A stretch of DNA of 64,000 nucleotides, taken from NCBI GenBank assembly GCA_011800805.1, contig MPNW01000020.1, positions 115,223 through 179,222 of the forward strand, read 5' to 3'. The stretch comes from Hirudo medicinalis. Taxonomy: Eukaryota; Annelida; Clitellata; Hirudinida; Hirudinidae. Positions 24,001-35,796 of this stretch are shown here, in pieces. Numbering within the stretch: the first letter of the stretch is position 1; every line of letters starts with the position of its first letter. The notes under the pieces are model-generated. The model had not been told where the DNA came from. It saw nothing but the letters and a program-made list of their open reading frames with translations, and ran no database searches. Made by a program: the position numbers and the translations under genes.

Positions 24001-26135
24001 AGAGCATGTTTTAAAGAACTTGGCGCCAAATCTGATTTATCCATTTTGCCATCCCTTATATGGAAAACCAGACTGGTCAGTTTTTGTGTATTTATCATGA
24101 GAGGACTGAAAATAGAAAATGATTGCTCCTATTGGCTTGAAGTTGATGCATGCCATACTGATGCAAGTAATGAATATTACCTATTATTGCTACATAAATG
24201 TCATTTATCATTATCGTCATTATCACCACCATTATTTTACCAATAAAATAACTGCTGATTCTAGGGGCAACCATAAGCTCCCATATGGTCAAATGGTTAA
24301 GACTTCCACCTCTCATATTGGCAGCAGGGATTTGAACCCTGTTACTCTCCTAATCATCCAGCAATGTACCATATGTTAATAAACAGCAACTTGCAACATG
24401 CTCATTTTCACATCCTTTTAAACATGGGTTTATTAAAAAAACAAAGAAAAAACTAAATATGACCCTGTGATGTCAAGAGTATACCCGCCGTAGTCATACA
24501 CCATCCTGTACAGATGACATATACTGAGGTAGAGCATAATGTAAAGGACTGTAACCTTCATCATAAAAGCACTTCTCAAGGTCAACATCAGTAGATATGT
24601 GACCAAACTCTGGGCAAACATGTGGATCATTTGGCTGTGAAATCACACCAATAGAAATCTATTAATTCATCAACTTGTTACCATAACCACACATTCACCT
24701 TTTTTTAAACACAATCTTGCTATTAACGTCCTAGATTAACTTATTACTTTAATTCTAGCTTTTATTACAAATGACTCGATTACCGCAAACACCATTGCTG
24801 CACACCATGCAAGTGATTTCAAGGATCATTCACAACTTATAATTATCATCATCAACATCACCATTGCCTTCAACCTGCCAAAACAGAAGTAATTAATGGA
24901 CACTCCTAGACATATTTGAAACAGGTGCCTTAGGAAGGGTCCCACACGAGATGCAGGAAAGAGTACTCTGAAGAAGTAGCCCATAAAAATGGCAGCAATG
25001 TGAGATGCAAGGAAGTTAACCTACAAAATGATAACAATGACCTCATTAATGTTTTATAAAGTTAATCAGCATTCAAAGGTCGATCATATTGCTTCCACTA
25101 AAGCAGAGAAGCATTTTATTCAGTTTAGTTTATAAAGCTATTTAAGTGAACTTGGTGATGCATCAAAAAGCACTTATTACATTATATCATTATGTAGTAG
25201 TAATGATAATAGCAGTAATAATAATAATAGGTATATTTATATAGTGCCATAGGCATTGGGGTGCTTAGACCAGCTGTATAGCACCCCCTGGAAATGGTTT
25301 GTGACGGCACAATCTGGGTTGTGAACAGGACAAGTAATGACTGTTGCTTCCACTTTCACTAACAAAACAATCCTCTGAGCTAACTTGTACATGACTATGA
25401 CATCATTCACTGATTTTAGCAGAATCTAGAGTAGGAATTAAATGACTTAATGACTTAGACTTTTTTCTGAGAACAAATAATTAAAATATTCCAGTGTTTA
25501 TGATCAGATTGAATGATCTTGTGTCAAATCATCAAACTTTGATCAAGAGACCATAATTAAACTAATATATAAATTTAAACTTTTCAGAGCACCTCTGCCA
25601 TTACCATGAAACATCCTACTCTTAAACATATTTAAGTTTAATGTTTAAAAATGATTTGCTTATGCAAGCTCTAATCATTTATTGTAAATTCAACAAATTA
25701 CTTCACTAGTGGTCACTTTGCTCAAGAAATGCTTTCAAAACCTAACCTATACCAATAAAATAAAACCTACTGATATCACCAAAACGACGGCAATTTTACT
25801 TGATCAATTGGAACTCCGATAGTTTCACTGATATTGTTAAATATTTCAGCACCATTGTACAATTCATGCTTAGAGACCAGCCCTTCTGTCTCCGGTTCCT
25901 GAGGCATCGGAATCTTCGCGGTTGTTGTTTCAACATTATGATCGGCAACTCCATGGTCCGATGCACTAAACCTTTTATCGAGAAAGTTAGACACCGAATC
26001 ACTAAAGCTTTTTGACTTGTGAGTCGAAGAGGTGATTTCCCCAAACAATCTGGAGAAAAAGGATCCACTTAATATGTTAGAAAGATCTGCTTTAAAGTCC
26101 TCAAAAATATCTGCATAAGAGTCAAATAAATTCAT
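18093..26135 (-). CDS. MBOAT2: membrane-bound O-acyltransferase, MBOAT1/2-type lysophospholipid acyltransferase
   Basis: Enzymes of this family reacylate lysophospholipids with acyl-CoA in the ER membrane (Lands cycle). Thirteen exons join with perfect phase: 25800-26135, 24875-25020, 24464-24634, 23998-24105, 23663-23783, 23208-23240, 22933-23023, 21865-21963, 19800-19903, 19588-19649, 19322-19451, 18825-18976, 18093-18186; 548 aa. Hallmarks: VPIDQVNFLASHIAA (first membrane segment), YDYGGYTLDITGPLM, GPFCFYKDYIAFI, YKYYFAWIL, GLGFNGYD, DNWNKSTTIWLRYMVYDR with the conserved Asn, and SALWHGFYPGYYITFL with catalytic His at residue ~445. The tail ends MKPY. The first ~108 residues are a polar extension absent from vertebrate MBOAT1/2. 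The start is the only ATG in the first exon frame before the conserved core. AATAAA at 17862-17867. MBOAT1 versus MBOAT2 (or LPCAT3-like) cannot be settled by eye. Confidence 0.9.
20254..20454 (+). mobile_element. tRNA-derived SINE, full-length-looking copy
   Basis: The head (20255-20343) reads as a tRNA: GGTGCAA acceptor stem, box A TAGCTCAGAGG, box B GTTCGAAAC, and TTGCACCACCA closing the 7-bp stem. The body follows with two related GCGCCCCTG blocks and the tail GGCGCTATATAAATAAA, then (ACTT)n. Degraded copies occur at 63691-63868 (+), 25231-25390 (-) and 33762-33892 (-). Sits in an MBOAT intron, antisense to that gene. Confidence 0.85.
20560..21250 (+). pseudogene. dead Tc1/mariner-type transposase
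   Basis: Fragments in order, broken by stops and frameshifts: an HTH-like start (KGQIKALNELNMS, 20563 on), WSSVIFFDEN ... EGFKYYWHD (first catalytic Asp, ~20700-20770), IYQQD (second Asp, ~20975), LSIENVWGFLANKVY (the Glu of DD34E, ~21085-21120), and a C-terminal LEKALKKA...KPLINKP like the Tc1 family ending. The DNA-binding to catalytic linker is shortened, so the copy is internally deleted. Terminal inverted repeats were not found. Lies inside an MBOAT intron, opposite strand. Confidence 0.85.
21640..21790 (+). repeat. SINE-like relic: tRNA-type head remnant joined to GGCACTCAAAATG tail
   Basis: GTGTCATGTTTGCAACCCAGCCTGCACT matches the T-arm and 3' acceptor side of the SINE head at 20.3 kb (GTGTCGTGTTCGAAACCCAGCTTGCACC). 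The 3' tail differs from that SINE and matches the relic at 16.3 kb. Suggests a second subfamily sharing the tRNA head. Overlaps the edge of an MBOAT intron. Confidence 0.5.
22209..22380 (+). pseudogene. non-LTR retrotransposon endonuclease fragment
   Basis: LLHVNCRSLQKKIIDLSAIM and VVGITETWLSDGNYD are the typical opening of the APE-type endonuclease of CR1/L2/jockey-like LINEs (N-x-x-S-L ... ITETWL). Nothing of the rest of the ORF survives. Within an MBOAT intron, opposite strand. Confidence 0.8.
23227..23631. repeat. interleaved inverted duplication inside an MBOAT exon/intron
   Basis: Segment X (23227-23275) contains the minus-strand acceptor and first 14 nt of the 33-nt MBOAT exon. Segment Y (23312-23421) follows. 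Then come an inverted partial X (23423-23442), an inverted X (23474-23517, 44/44 nt) and an inverted Y (23521-23631, one mismatch seen). Order is X-Y-x'-X'-Y', with (TA)n at the joints. Confidence 0.9.
24279..24353 (+). pseudogene. tRNA-Glu-like relic (CTC anticodon region)
   Basis: TCCCATATGGTCAAATGGTTAAGA is very close to eukaryotic tRNA-Glu (5' TCCCATATGGT, box A TGGTNNARTGG). The anticodon loop region reads CCTCTCA, but the T arm GGGATTTGAACCCT departs from box B and the 3' acceptor side does not restore a 7-bp stem. So it is a decayed tRNA gene or a SINE head. In an MBOAT intron. Confidence 0.55.
25231..25390 (-). mobile_element. tRNA-derived SINE, degraded minus-strand copy
   Basis: Reverse complement shows CAAGTTAGCTCAGAGG (box A region), GAAGCAACAGTCATTA, TTCACAACCCAG, then GGGGGTGCTATA, GGTCTAAGCACCCC and GGCACTATATAAATAT, matching the 20.3-kb element in order. 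Inserted in the first MBOAT intron, same strand as that gene. Confidence 0.8.
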
Positions 26136-26694
26136 TTTATAAGTCAACAGATGTTGGTTGATATTATTTGGACGTCACCCGACGGTTCAAGCATTTCACC
26201 GCGCTTAACCGGCCGATGTCTCACATAACAATGTCCGTTTTCAAGAGCAAAGCAAGCAGTGAAAATCGATACAATTTTAAAAGTAATTTAAAAAAAAAAA
26301 TCATGACAAAGAATAAAATTATATGCAAGCTTAAATTAGCTTTCCATTGTTAGAACGGTTAAAAATTTGTTTTGCTAAGCTGCTAAGATTCGTATTAAAA
26401 TTATAACAATTAATTTAATTTTTACAAATACATTTACTTTAGACAAATTATTTGTTGTGAAAACGTAAAATCATTCATTTTGACAAATCTTTATCAGTAA
26501 AGTAAGTTTTCAAAAAAAATCATGATTTATAATTTATTAAATAATTTAAATTGTAATTATCAATAATTTAAATTCACAAGAATAACGTAGCTAATGCACT
26601 TCACTAATCGGCGCATTAAGTTGTTGGAGAGTTTGCCTGCTATTGGTGACATTGTTTGCGGAGTTCCGGCAAGACAGAAGCTGTCATTTTGAAA
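26136..26694. promoter_or_regulatory. head-to-head intergenic region (bidirectional promoter candidate)
   Basis: 559 nt separate the start codons of MBOAT (-) and the first claudin-like gene (+). A CRE-like GGACGTCA lies at 26170-26177. No TATA box at a proper distance was seen for either gene. The divergent arrangement is a fact; shared regulation is inference. Confidence 0.4.
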
Positions 26695-29600
26695 ATGTGC
26701 GAATCAAATAATTGTTTGTCTTGCCTTGCGTATACCTTTATGGTATTGGGCTTGTCAGCCTGTCTGATAGCCTTTGCGGCGCCATTTTGGCTCGTTTATG
26801 ATTATGAGAATGTCAGCCACACGGGAATAAGTTTTGTCGATAAAGCTATTGGTTCATTTGCTAGTGATTTAGCTACTGCTTTTGGAGAACATGCACCTTG
26901 GAGTGAAGGCCTCTTTGGATTCTGCAACAACAATCCCGAAGGTCGCCAGTGTAAATGGGTCTGGGAAAACGATCTACAGTTAGAGAGGAAACTAGATGGT
27001 ATAAACCTTGCTGCCTCTTTGTTTGGATGGTCGATATCAGAGTTAATAACATATTAATTTTTTTTTAAATTCATTGCGAAGTTAGGATTTTTACATGTAT
27101 CCCACTTAAAAATTGGGCATTGAGCTGGTAAATTTAATTTTATTGAGAAGTTTGGATGACATACATTATCATATTTTTATGAAGTTTTGTTAGCATCTAC
27201 TACACTAACTACAAGAAATCTTAAAGAAGTAAGCTTGCTTGTAATTTTATGGGATGTTTTCTAATGTGCATCTTCTTACAAATAGTGTGCTTTTAATTTT
27301 TAAATTATGTTTGGCTTTTATTCACTATCGCTCAAATATCCCTTGTTCATAGGAAAGCCTTGTTGTGAAATTTGATGTTTTGTACAACTTGTACAGACTG
27401 GGTTTTAATGTGTATTTTGTTGAACTCAGGTTTTCCTGATGTGTGGCCATCTACTGTTAAGTGTTCAAATGCATACGAGCTCTAAAATTGTGATAAAGTA
27501 TTTCAGCAAATATTTTCTAGAATCTCATAATCATGTTATAAAGATTATGTTGGCATGCTTCCAGTGCTTCTATTGTTTTTATCAATCTTTATCAGAGCAA
27601 GATCACAATCATATATGTAGACCAGACTTTTCCATTAATATGGAACCTTGAGCAGAGCACCTTATAGTTGCTAATGATAAGTATCTAGGTGTTTCTATTT
27701 TAAGTCTGCCATTTAACGCCTACCTCTACATCTGCAATACCTTAGCTGTGATAGCTTGTGCACTTATAGTACTTTCAACTTTTGAAACCTCCTGATTTAA
27801 AAAGGCTTTTCAAAGGGTCATTGGATGGGAGTCTTCTTGATTGCACAAAATATTTCTTACTAAGTGGTGATTGTCATATGTATTCAAAAAAGTTGAATAT
27901 GTTATGTTGTTGGGTTGAATAGAACTAATTACCGTAACGACCAACTAAGAACTTTATTTACATAAACAAATAAATGGTGGAAATTCTCAGGTGTTGTATG
28001 AATTAGAACCAAGAACAAACTCGAGCATAATGTAAACAAGAAAGCAGCAATAGGCAATATGGCTGTCAGAGATGTGCTAGCTATTATCTAAAGGACTAGT
28101 TTTTAAGCAGATCTCCATCTGTTGGTTTGACTTTGAAGGGATGCCTGTGTTTGTAATAGTAGCAGTCATTATGGAATATCCATGGTTTTTCTATATTTTT
28201 TGTGGTGGTTATTTGTGAATATGATTGTTATTAATCCTAACATGCCTGCACTCGCATTTTTCCCATCTTAACTGTATGTTTTTAAGCTTTTTGGTTCTTA
28301 TTGGCCACAATTAGCTATTAATGATCAACAAATATTGGGATGTTGAGTTGATTATGCGTGGAGAAGCAATATCAACCTTTTGCTTAATTACATCTCCATT
28401 TAAACACCAAGGCTTGACAGCAAAATGGATAAGACAGAGTTTAAATTCTCTGTCATACAATCAGACATATTAAGTTATTATCTTTTATTTCTGATTCTGA
28501 GTAACAGTAAAACAAAATAATCAACTAGAATAGGAACAAATCAGAAATGACACTGAGACAAACCAAAAAGAGATTGACCTGCCAGTTGAAATGTCATTAC
28601 TTAATAATAATTATGTTAAAAGAAATAGAAATGGCTAGATATACACAGGAGAAAACATTTGGAAATGAGGCACTAAACCTTCAGTAAAATGGAAAAGATG
28701 AACAATCTACAAGATGATTTAAATAGCCAGGAGAAGGGGAGATAATTAATAACATCAACAGGGATAGTTAAACAAATTTGTGCTCCAAGTCATTTTGTAA
28801 AATGTTGCATGAGAACAGCGTTCACAATCTCAGTTGTTTTTGGCAGACAAAATGAATGTCATGTGATGGGATAACATAATTACTGAAGGAGCTTGGTGAC
28901 ATTATATGGGAAAGTTCATGTTGAGACCCAAGTCAAACTTAACTTTAATTGAAATGTATTTCTCTATGTTTTTGTTAATATTAAGATTGTGGTAGTTATT
29001 AATGTTGTAATCATTGTTTATTCAAAATTTTGAAATCTCTCAAAATTTTATGCACAGCCTTTTTCGACATCATAACTGTATTAAAAGCAGAATTATTAAT
29101 TGTTGGCCAACATAGATTCTGGTGGTAGTTGTGATATACATTTCTTAGGATGAGTTATCATAAATTGCAGCAGTTTAAGGAGTAATTTTCTGAGAAATCT
29201 GACTTATGCAACCCTTGCATAAATATTGAGAGATCTGCCATTTATTTACAGAATGCAGAGTTTGAGGGAGTTTTTATATTTGGATTCAGAAGAATGTAAG
29301 GAAATACATGATAGGATGGGGGTTACAGAATGCAAGGTGTTGTGGGGGGTAATAGATTTATTTTCATTTTTTTAATAATTGGATATTGTCATCGTTTTGG
29401 ATGGAGGCTTAGAGCATATATTCGTATTTTTTAATGGCATGAACATGAACTAGCTGATATTGGTGAAGGCATTACATTCATACACATGATTTATTGCATC
29501 TCTTTGGAAAATACTCTAATGAAGCAGGTAACATTAAGGTATATGGTAATAGATTATTAAACTTAATGAAGTTTCAATGATCAAACAATTCTGGAATGAT

Positions 29601-31158
29601 AAATAATTTGCTGATATTAGTGCATGAAGATCATGAGATTTTGAAAGATGTGTCAGATTGCATGGTTATATTTATAACTTGCATTGCATTCACAGTGAAT
29701 GTGCAGAAGAGTGGGTTTGAACAGGTTTTCTTGAGAAACATGAATGGCTTGTCAATGAATATTTTCACGAATTAAAGAATATTTTCACGATCATTGGTTT
29801 GTGAAACCATTTGAGTAAATTCCAAGGTTGGTTGCTATACCAAACATTGTTGTTTTTAATTATATTATTTGGGTTAACCATGGTTATTATTGTTATTGTT
29901 TCTCACTACAAGAAAACTATTTCAAATGATATTTATTTTGATTGGACTGATTAGATACTTAATGAGGAAATTGGAGAAGAACCAAAAATATCTAAACAAA
30001 CAGAAAGATACATTTTTAACAGAGTTATCCATTCTGGATGTGGTCAAGGGCAATAGGGATTTATCATTTTATCAGTACATAAGGCACAATGTTTTGGTTG
30101 TCGATAAACAGTAGGGCTTTGCCATTTTTAGTATACTTATTTTTGGTATAAACCTTTTACAATACATATGAATGTGCTGCTGCCTGGAGATAAACCAAAT
30201 GGAATAATTAAAAGCTCTTAAGAAGCATAACTAGCAATTATAAGATTATCTTGTATGAGGTTAAGTTTGTACAAGCCCTAAAGTATTAGGGATTTTCTAC
30301 TAAAGTTTTAATTTGGTTTTTCCACTACACCTACATCTGACGAATATAAGTTGGAAAGACCTGGATGTAAATTCGACATGCCACATAATATTACTAGCTC
30401 ACAATTTGTCTAGGAAGTGGATCTACTTTTTTTTATTTCTATTAAATTTTTAGATGTATTGAACACCTTTAATTAATCTGACTAATTTTACTATTTTTTT
30501 ATTAATCTTTATTTAATTACTATTTAATATGCTTGATTTGTTCTTTCTCAGACTGGCAGAAAGCATCCCAGGGCCTATACATGGGTGGAGTCATACTGAT
30601 CCTGTTTGCGGGCCTCATATCTACCCTGCATACCTGTTGCTGCTGTTGCAAAAGGTCCTTTTCCATAAGGACTGCCCTTGGTAGTCTGGTGTTTGCAGCA
30701 GGTAAATATTCTTTGCCCATGTTTTCAGAGCATTTGTTTTGCAAATATTTGTTCTGATTTTTAATTTAAATTAGTTTACCATTTTATTTTTTTTAAGTGG
30801 TAAAAATAGAATTTCATGTAATAGAGTTTATGAACTGCTTATCATAATCCATTTCATCATATTAGCGTTTAACCAATTTATCTAGTATTTCTAGTTATTT
30901 ATTTTTTTAAATAATAAGCAGTAATAAATAACAAGACATTTTTACATATTATTAGTTCTCTGCATTGGTGCATCGTTGACCGTTTATGGAGTGTTTGCCG
31001 AAAGATCGGGAAAGCTGAGGCCGCCTGTGACTTTCTTCTGGGGCTTCTACTTGGGGATTGCTGGAGTTGCATCCTGCCTACTGGCTTCAGTCCTATATTT
31101 CATCGATGGCTGCATGACCAAGAACTATGATGGATACCACATGACCCGTGTGGTCTAA
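26695..31158 (+). CDS. claudin/PMP22-like four-pass membrane protein, copy 1
   Basis: Exons 26695-26998, 30552-30701 and 30956-31158 give 218 aa with exact phase (1, 1). Four hydrophobic segments: ~11-32, ~110-128, ~145-162 and ~176-197. The first extracellular loop has GLFGFC ... CKWVW, like the W-GLW-C-C motif of claudins and relatives. A run of five cysteines after TM2 (TCCCCCK) suggests palmitoylation. The C terminus ends TRVV, a possible PDZ ligand. The family builds junctions or acts as accessory membrane subunits; the exact subfamily is not clear. Start: first ATG in frame, directly before the hydrophobic core. Intron 1 is 3.5 kb with no gene seen. AATAAA at 32390-32395 implies a ~1.2-kb 3' UTR. 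Confidence 0.82.
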
Positions 31159-33081
31159 GTGGAGGAATAAGTCCTTTCAAAGTGTCCCTAAACTCCCTGT
31201 TTAATGCTTTGGTTGTACTTGTTTTGATTGTCTTTGTTCACTTTTGTTTTTGCAGTCTATTATGTTAGGTTATATGTGATTGAGGAGGCATCCTGTTTAG
31301 TTATGCTCTCTTTTGCGTCCACGAAATTATATACATTTTATGTTCTTCTGCATTGAATAGCTGTTGTGGATGATGATGATGATTATCTTATGTGAGGCTA
31401 AGTTTGGAATGCATGTGTAAAATGGTTCACGACATGAACTCCTGCGGTTTCACGGCACGAATTCTCTCTTGTGATCCTTTTATATCTTCTTTAAAGCATT
31501 TGCATGATGCACAAATATCATGACGTAGTAACACAAAGTGTCTTTGTGTCATTCCCAAAATGCTTATTTTCAGTCCTGAAAAGTTTGAACTCGAAAATCC
31601 TGCTTGCAACTGCTAATATTTGATGTTATTGTTATAATTCTATCTCAACAGCTGAAATTTTTATAATGCTATAACACTACACCGTTCGTCCAAATGCAGG
31701 AGATAATGCTTTCTCTGTCATTTACACCCATTATATTTCATTTATTGGCAAAATTTTGAGTGATGTCCTACTATTCCTCTTTATATTTTTGGATCATGTA
31801 ACACATCTGCCAATTTATGGCTTTTGTTTTCTATGAAGCACAGAATGTTCTTGCATGGCATTTTTAAAAAATAAGGAGTTTTTTTAATTTTTGTTTTATA
31901 ATTATTTGAAGTTTTGCATTATAAAAAGCCTGAACAATAGTTGGATGAAAACATACTATTGCTATTGGTGAAAGTTTGCTTCAGTCTCAAAGTTTCTTAT
32001 TTTATAATTACCCACTCGTTGTTATACAGTAGACTATTCAACTTTTAAAGGCTCCGTTTATTCTTTTATTTTTCTTGCCTAAATCCATCGTTCAGGAGGA
32101 CCAATAAATTAAAATTCTCTATCTTTTGGCTAATTTTTATTTTACTAGGTATTTTGACATCCTGCCACGTGAAAGGAAGCGAGCAGGTCGATGTTTGCTG
32201 ACACGAATGCTGCCTGACGTCGATTTTGTGTAGCTTGAATAGCTTATTTTTTAAACTCTTTTTAAAATCTTGTTCATCTCAGTTGTGAGCATGTTGCACA
32301 TAACGAGCTAATGGAAATAATGTTATTTTTAAATTGAAACTATTTTTCTTTGCTTCAAAATGAATATTTTTGTGTTGCTTGTAGACAGAAATAAAGCTTT
32401 TCAGTGTTTGTGGGGGTTGTTTTCCACTCATTATGAGAAGTTTTTTATTATGGTTGTTGATATCAGGAATTACTGTGGTTTTTTGCAGATGTAAATGATA
32501 TTCATAGATGAGAAAAGTGTGCTATCATAGTGAAGAGTTCTACCACAATGAAGCATGCTGAGAATGCTGCACGAGTATGCGGAACTTTCGAATAATGGAA
32601 TACGTGGCAGCTTAATTGTGAACCATGGACTGAATAACCGAAGCTTGTAACTGGATGGGGCATGAGATCGCATAAGGTCTCTAATGTGTTTTACTAGATG
32701 AGTGAGTATACTTGAGTTACTTTTGAAGGCTGAGTAGATGGAAAATCAAGGTGATGCATCTTCAGCTAGATACAGATGAATCTAACCTTAGTTTGTATCA
32801 AAGAGTCAACGAGGTCGGAAATGGAGGAACTGCATGAGAATCAAAGTGTTTCTTGTATATTTGCGAGAACAAGTACTGGATTGAATACGGGATTGCAAGG
32901 ACATGAAAACTTAACTTGAGATATTTGTGCTTCTCGATATGCCCCATTTGATATGATTTATATCCTAATTCAGTTTCTTTGTATTGCTTCAACATTTAAG
33001 CGACCTTCCATCAGCAATTATCAAAAGCAATTAAAAGATCGACGAAAAGAGAATAATTTGGCAGTTTAATGTGCAAACATC
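31159..33081 (+). other. 3' UTR of copy 1 and intergenic spacer
   Basis: No ORF with protein character. The polyadenylation signal AATAAA at 32390-32395 is followed by a GT-rich stretch (TGTTTGTGGGGGTTG), a good cleavage context. The remaining ~680 nt should hold the promoter of copy 2; no TATA box recognised. Confidence 0.5.
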
Positions 33082-34460
33082 ATGAAGTCTCTTCCTTGTC
33101 TATCAGTTTATGCTTACACTTTTATGTTACTTGGTTCCACCGCCTGTGCCATTTCCTTCTTGGCTCCTTTTTGGTTGGTTTGTGACGACGGATGTAACCA
33201 AAATGTCATGAACGCTTTCGTGCGCAATCCCCAACCAGTGATATTCAAAGGTGCACTGAAGAGCATCGGTTTGCTCGGATTTCGTGACTCTTCCCAGAGT
33301 TGCACCTGGATTTGGAATGATAATTTTGCTTTGGAGAAAAATCTACGAGGTTAGAATGTTTTGCCATGATGTCTTAATAGAGATTAGTTTTGGTATAAAA
33401 TGAAATCAGTGATACCTTATTGGTTATTCAGTCCGTTGTTCATAATTAAACGGAATTATTTTACAGATGTGGTGAAAGTTGTTCAAGGATTGAACGCAAT
33501 GGGAATGTCCATTCTAGTAGTTTGCATTTTCTTGTCTACGGCCCAAACGTGTTGCTGTGGCTATAGAGGATATCATCGATTGCGATATGTCATTGGAAGT
33601 CTTTGCTTATGCTCGGGTACGCCACTTTTTTAGATCTAGACTTGTCGCTTTCAAATTAATAAACAAGGTGATGTATGTTTTTAAATCACCGCTATCTGAA
33701 CGTTTGAGGCCGTCCAAAAGTAATGAGATTTAGACTCTTCTTTGATCCCGGACTATGTAAATATAAATGTACTTCATTTACATAGCGCCATATGCATAGC
33801 TGTTTTGTTAACCATTTATGTAGCGCTCCTATTACTGTTCCATTACCGCCGCATTCAAGAATGCAACCCATTCGCCCAACCTGCACGCCAACTACTATCT
33901 TTATAAAGCTTAAAAAGTATGACTTCAAGATGTGAGACAGATTTCTTTTATAACTCTATTATCACTCCTCTAAATTTGAGTCATCGGTAAATGCATTCAC
34001 AATATTTACTTAAATAAGGAAAAGAGTAGATCCAAGCAAACTCGCTTGAGGTACACCACTGATAACATCTCTGTTATTGGATAAATGGCCATTCACTTTA
34101 ACATCTTGAGTTCTGTTGGACCATAAAAACAAGTTGTCTAAAATTCCGTAGGCTTTAAGTTTTGTCAGTAACTTGAATTCAAGTAACTGTTTGAAGCTCA
34201 ATGGCTAATGATTATCAATATTGTTTAAAATACTTGTGTTAAATAAGACTAAACTGTCAAAAATTATATTATCTGTTTACATCTATTCATCAGTGGTCTG
34301 CATCGGAAGCTCACTGGCAACGTTCTGCGTCTATATCAGAGACAATCTGGATACTTTCACCATGCTCCATTGGGCACTTTATCTTGGTTTGGCTGGTATT
34401 ACATCATGCTTAATATCATCCATTTTGTATTTCTTAAAAGGCTGCAGAGAAGACTGTTAG
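33082..34460 (+). CDS. claudin/PMP22-like four-pass membrane protein, copy 2
   Basis: Exons 33082-33349, 33467-33616 and 34294-34460, 194 aa. Intron phases equal those of copy 1, and exon 2 has the same 150-nt length, so the two are tandem duplicates. Shared blocks: AYTFM(V/L)LG, FLAPFWLVCD / FAAPFWLVYD, G(L)LGF ... C.W(I/V)W, T(A/L)(Q/H)TCCC, VVCIGSSL / VLCIGASL, YLGLAGITSCL / YLGIAGVASCL. Copy 2 has a shorter first loop, only three consecutive-type cysteines after TM2 (TCCCG) and lacks the TRVV tail (ends CREDC). Intron 2 hosts a SINE relic and a LINE fragment. Confidence 0.82.
33762..33892 (-). mobile_element. tRNA-derived SINE relic, minus strand
   Basis: Reverse complement carries GGCGTGCAGGTTGGGCGAATG, AGGAGCGCTACATAAATGGTTAACAAAAC and ATGGCGCTATGTAAATGAAGT, the tail layout of the 20.3-kb SINE. 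The tRNA-like head is badly eroded. In intron 2 of the claudin-like copy 2, opposite strand. Confidence 0.6.
34010..34201 (-). pseudogene. LINE reverse transcriptase fragment
   Basis: LLTKLKAYGI ... LFLWSNRTQDVKVNG ... VISGVPQASLLGSTLFLI matches the RT core segment of CR1/jockey-like LINEs (L..KL...GI, NR.Q.V..NG, SGVPQGS.LGP.LF). The window ends before the YxDD box, which is absent. In intron 2 of claudin-like copy 2. Confidence 0.85.
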
Positions 34461-35796
34461 TAACTATGTGGAACTAGAAAGGAAAAACGTTTTTGCTGCG
34501 TTTTGTTCCCGTTCTATGACATGTTCTATGAATAGCTATTGACATTTTATAGCAAAAAAATCATGCATATTTAACTGTTTTAGTAATTTTGTAGTAATTT
34601 TCCAAACTGTCTGCTAATGTATTTCCATCCCTGTATCGTTCTAAAATTAAGTTTTTGCTATTAATAAATGATTTCGCATATCTTTTACTACTTTCTTCTC
34701 TAATGTAAATATTTGCTAAAAGTTGAAACTAAAGGTTGAGAAAATAAATATCAGCGATCAGGAAGAAGACAAATGCTGACTTCCTGGTTAGCAAGTAATT
34801 GGCTACCGACATAATGTTTCTAAATCGATTGACCGACACAAAGTTAAATTGAACGCGTGGGCCTGTTGTGTACCAGGATGTTCAAAGTCTTTCACATATA
34901 GCAACCTTCTGAAAAATGTATAAAGACATTTTAAAAAAGCGTCATTTGTGTGCAACGACCCCCCCCCACCTCCTGACCTTGGCTTTTGGCGAGAAGCAAA
35001 AAAGGTCATCTCTTCATGGTGACCCAGGGTTTGTCACCATCAAAAAGCTGAAGTGACGACTCTGATAACGTTACATTATCGAGGCGACAGAAAGACAAAC
35101 TAACCGGGGTTGAGATGCCGCAGTTAATTTTTTGGAGAACCAGAGCTTTTAAAAAGAAACTGTTACCTATTGTAAATTGTTTATCTACGGACACGCCGCC
35201 ATTGTGGTCTTTAGCTTTTACGAAGCACAAAAGAAACCTTCAAGCATCTATTGCTTAAACTACATTATTATTTAAAAATAACATTTTTATCGAGTAGTTT
35301 TGTTAATTACCCACAGTAAGTTAATCCATCATAGTAATCCATGACAAATATAATAAATCACTTCATCAATTTGTTGGTGAAATTTATTTTACTAAATTAC
35401 TTTACACAATTAAATGTTCATCAACAACATTAGTTTTGATTAACCACAACTAACAGTTAATTTGCAGATAATTTTCATTCTCAGCTTTAAATTTCAAACC
35501 ATTGTAAAATATCAATGCAATTTTAATTTTTTAATAATCACAATTGTATATATTATACAATTTTGAAAATATATGCTAACATCAGGGCAATAATATTCAT
35601 TTTAAAATGCAGTAACATAATAAAAAGTATTTATTAAATATTTATGTAATATTTACTATTTAGGTAATTAATTTGAGATTTAAAGTCTTTTTGGATTTTC
35701 TCGGTGAGGGCTCGATACGATAAGGTTGCTAGTTTATCCCTTCATTTCGTTACTTCAGTGCAATTCATCTCGTGGCTCGATCTCACTATTGAAATC
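34461..35796. other. intergenic spacer between claudin-like copy 2 and HNRNPK
   Basis: No gene identified. Minus-strand stretch 34803-35230 is less AT-rich and reads as two adjoining ORFs, but no family was recognised and no splice chain supports it. The rest is AT-rich, presumably including the HNRNPK promoter. Confidence 0.4.

Noticed and set aside
34803..35230. Two neighbouring minus-strand ORFs in lower-AT sequence
   Set aside because: No recognisable family and no splice signals joining them; kept only as a note in the spacer.
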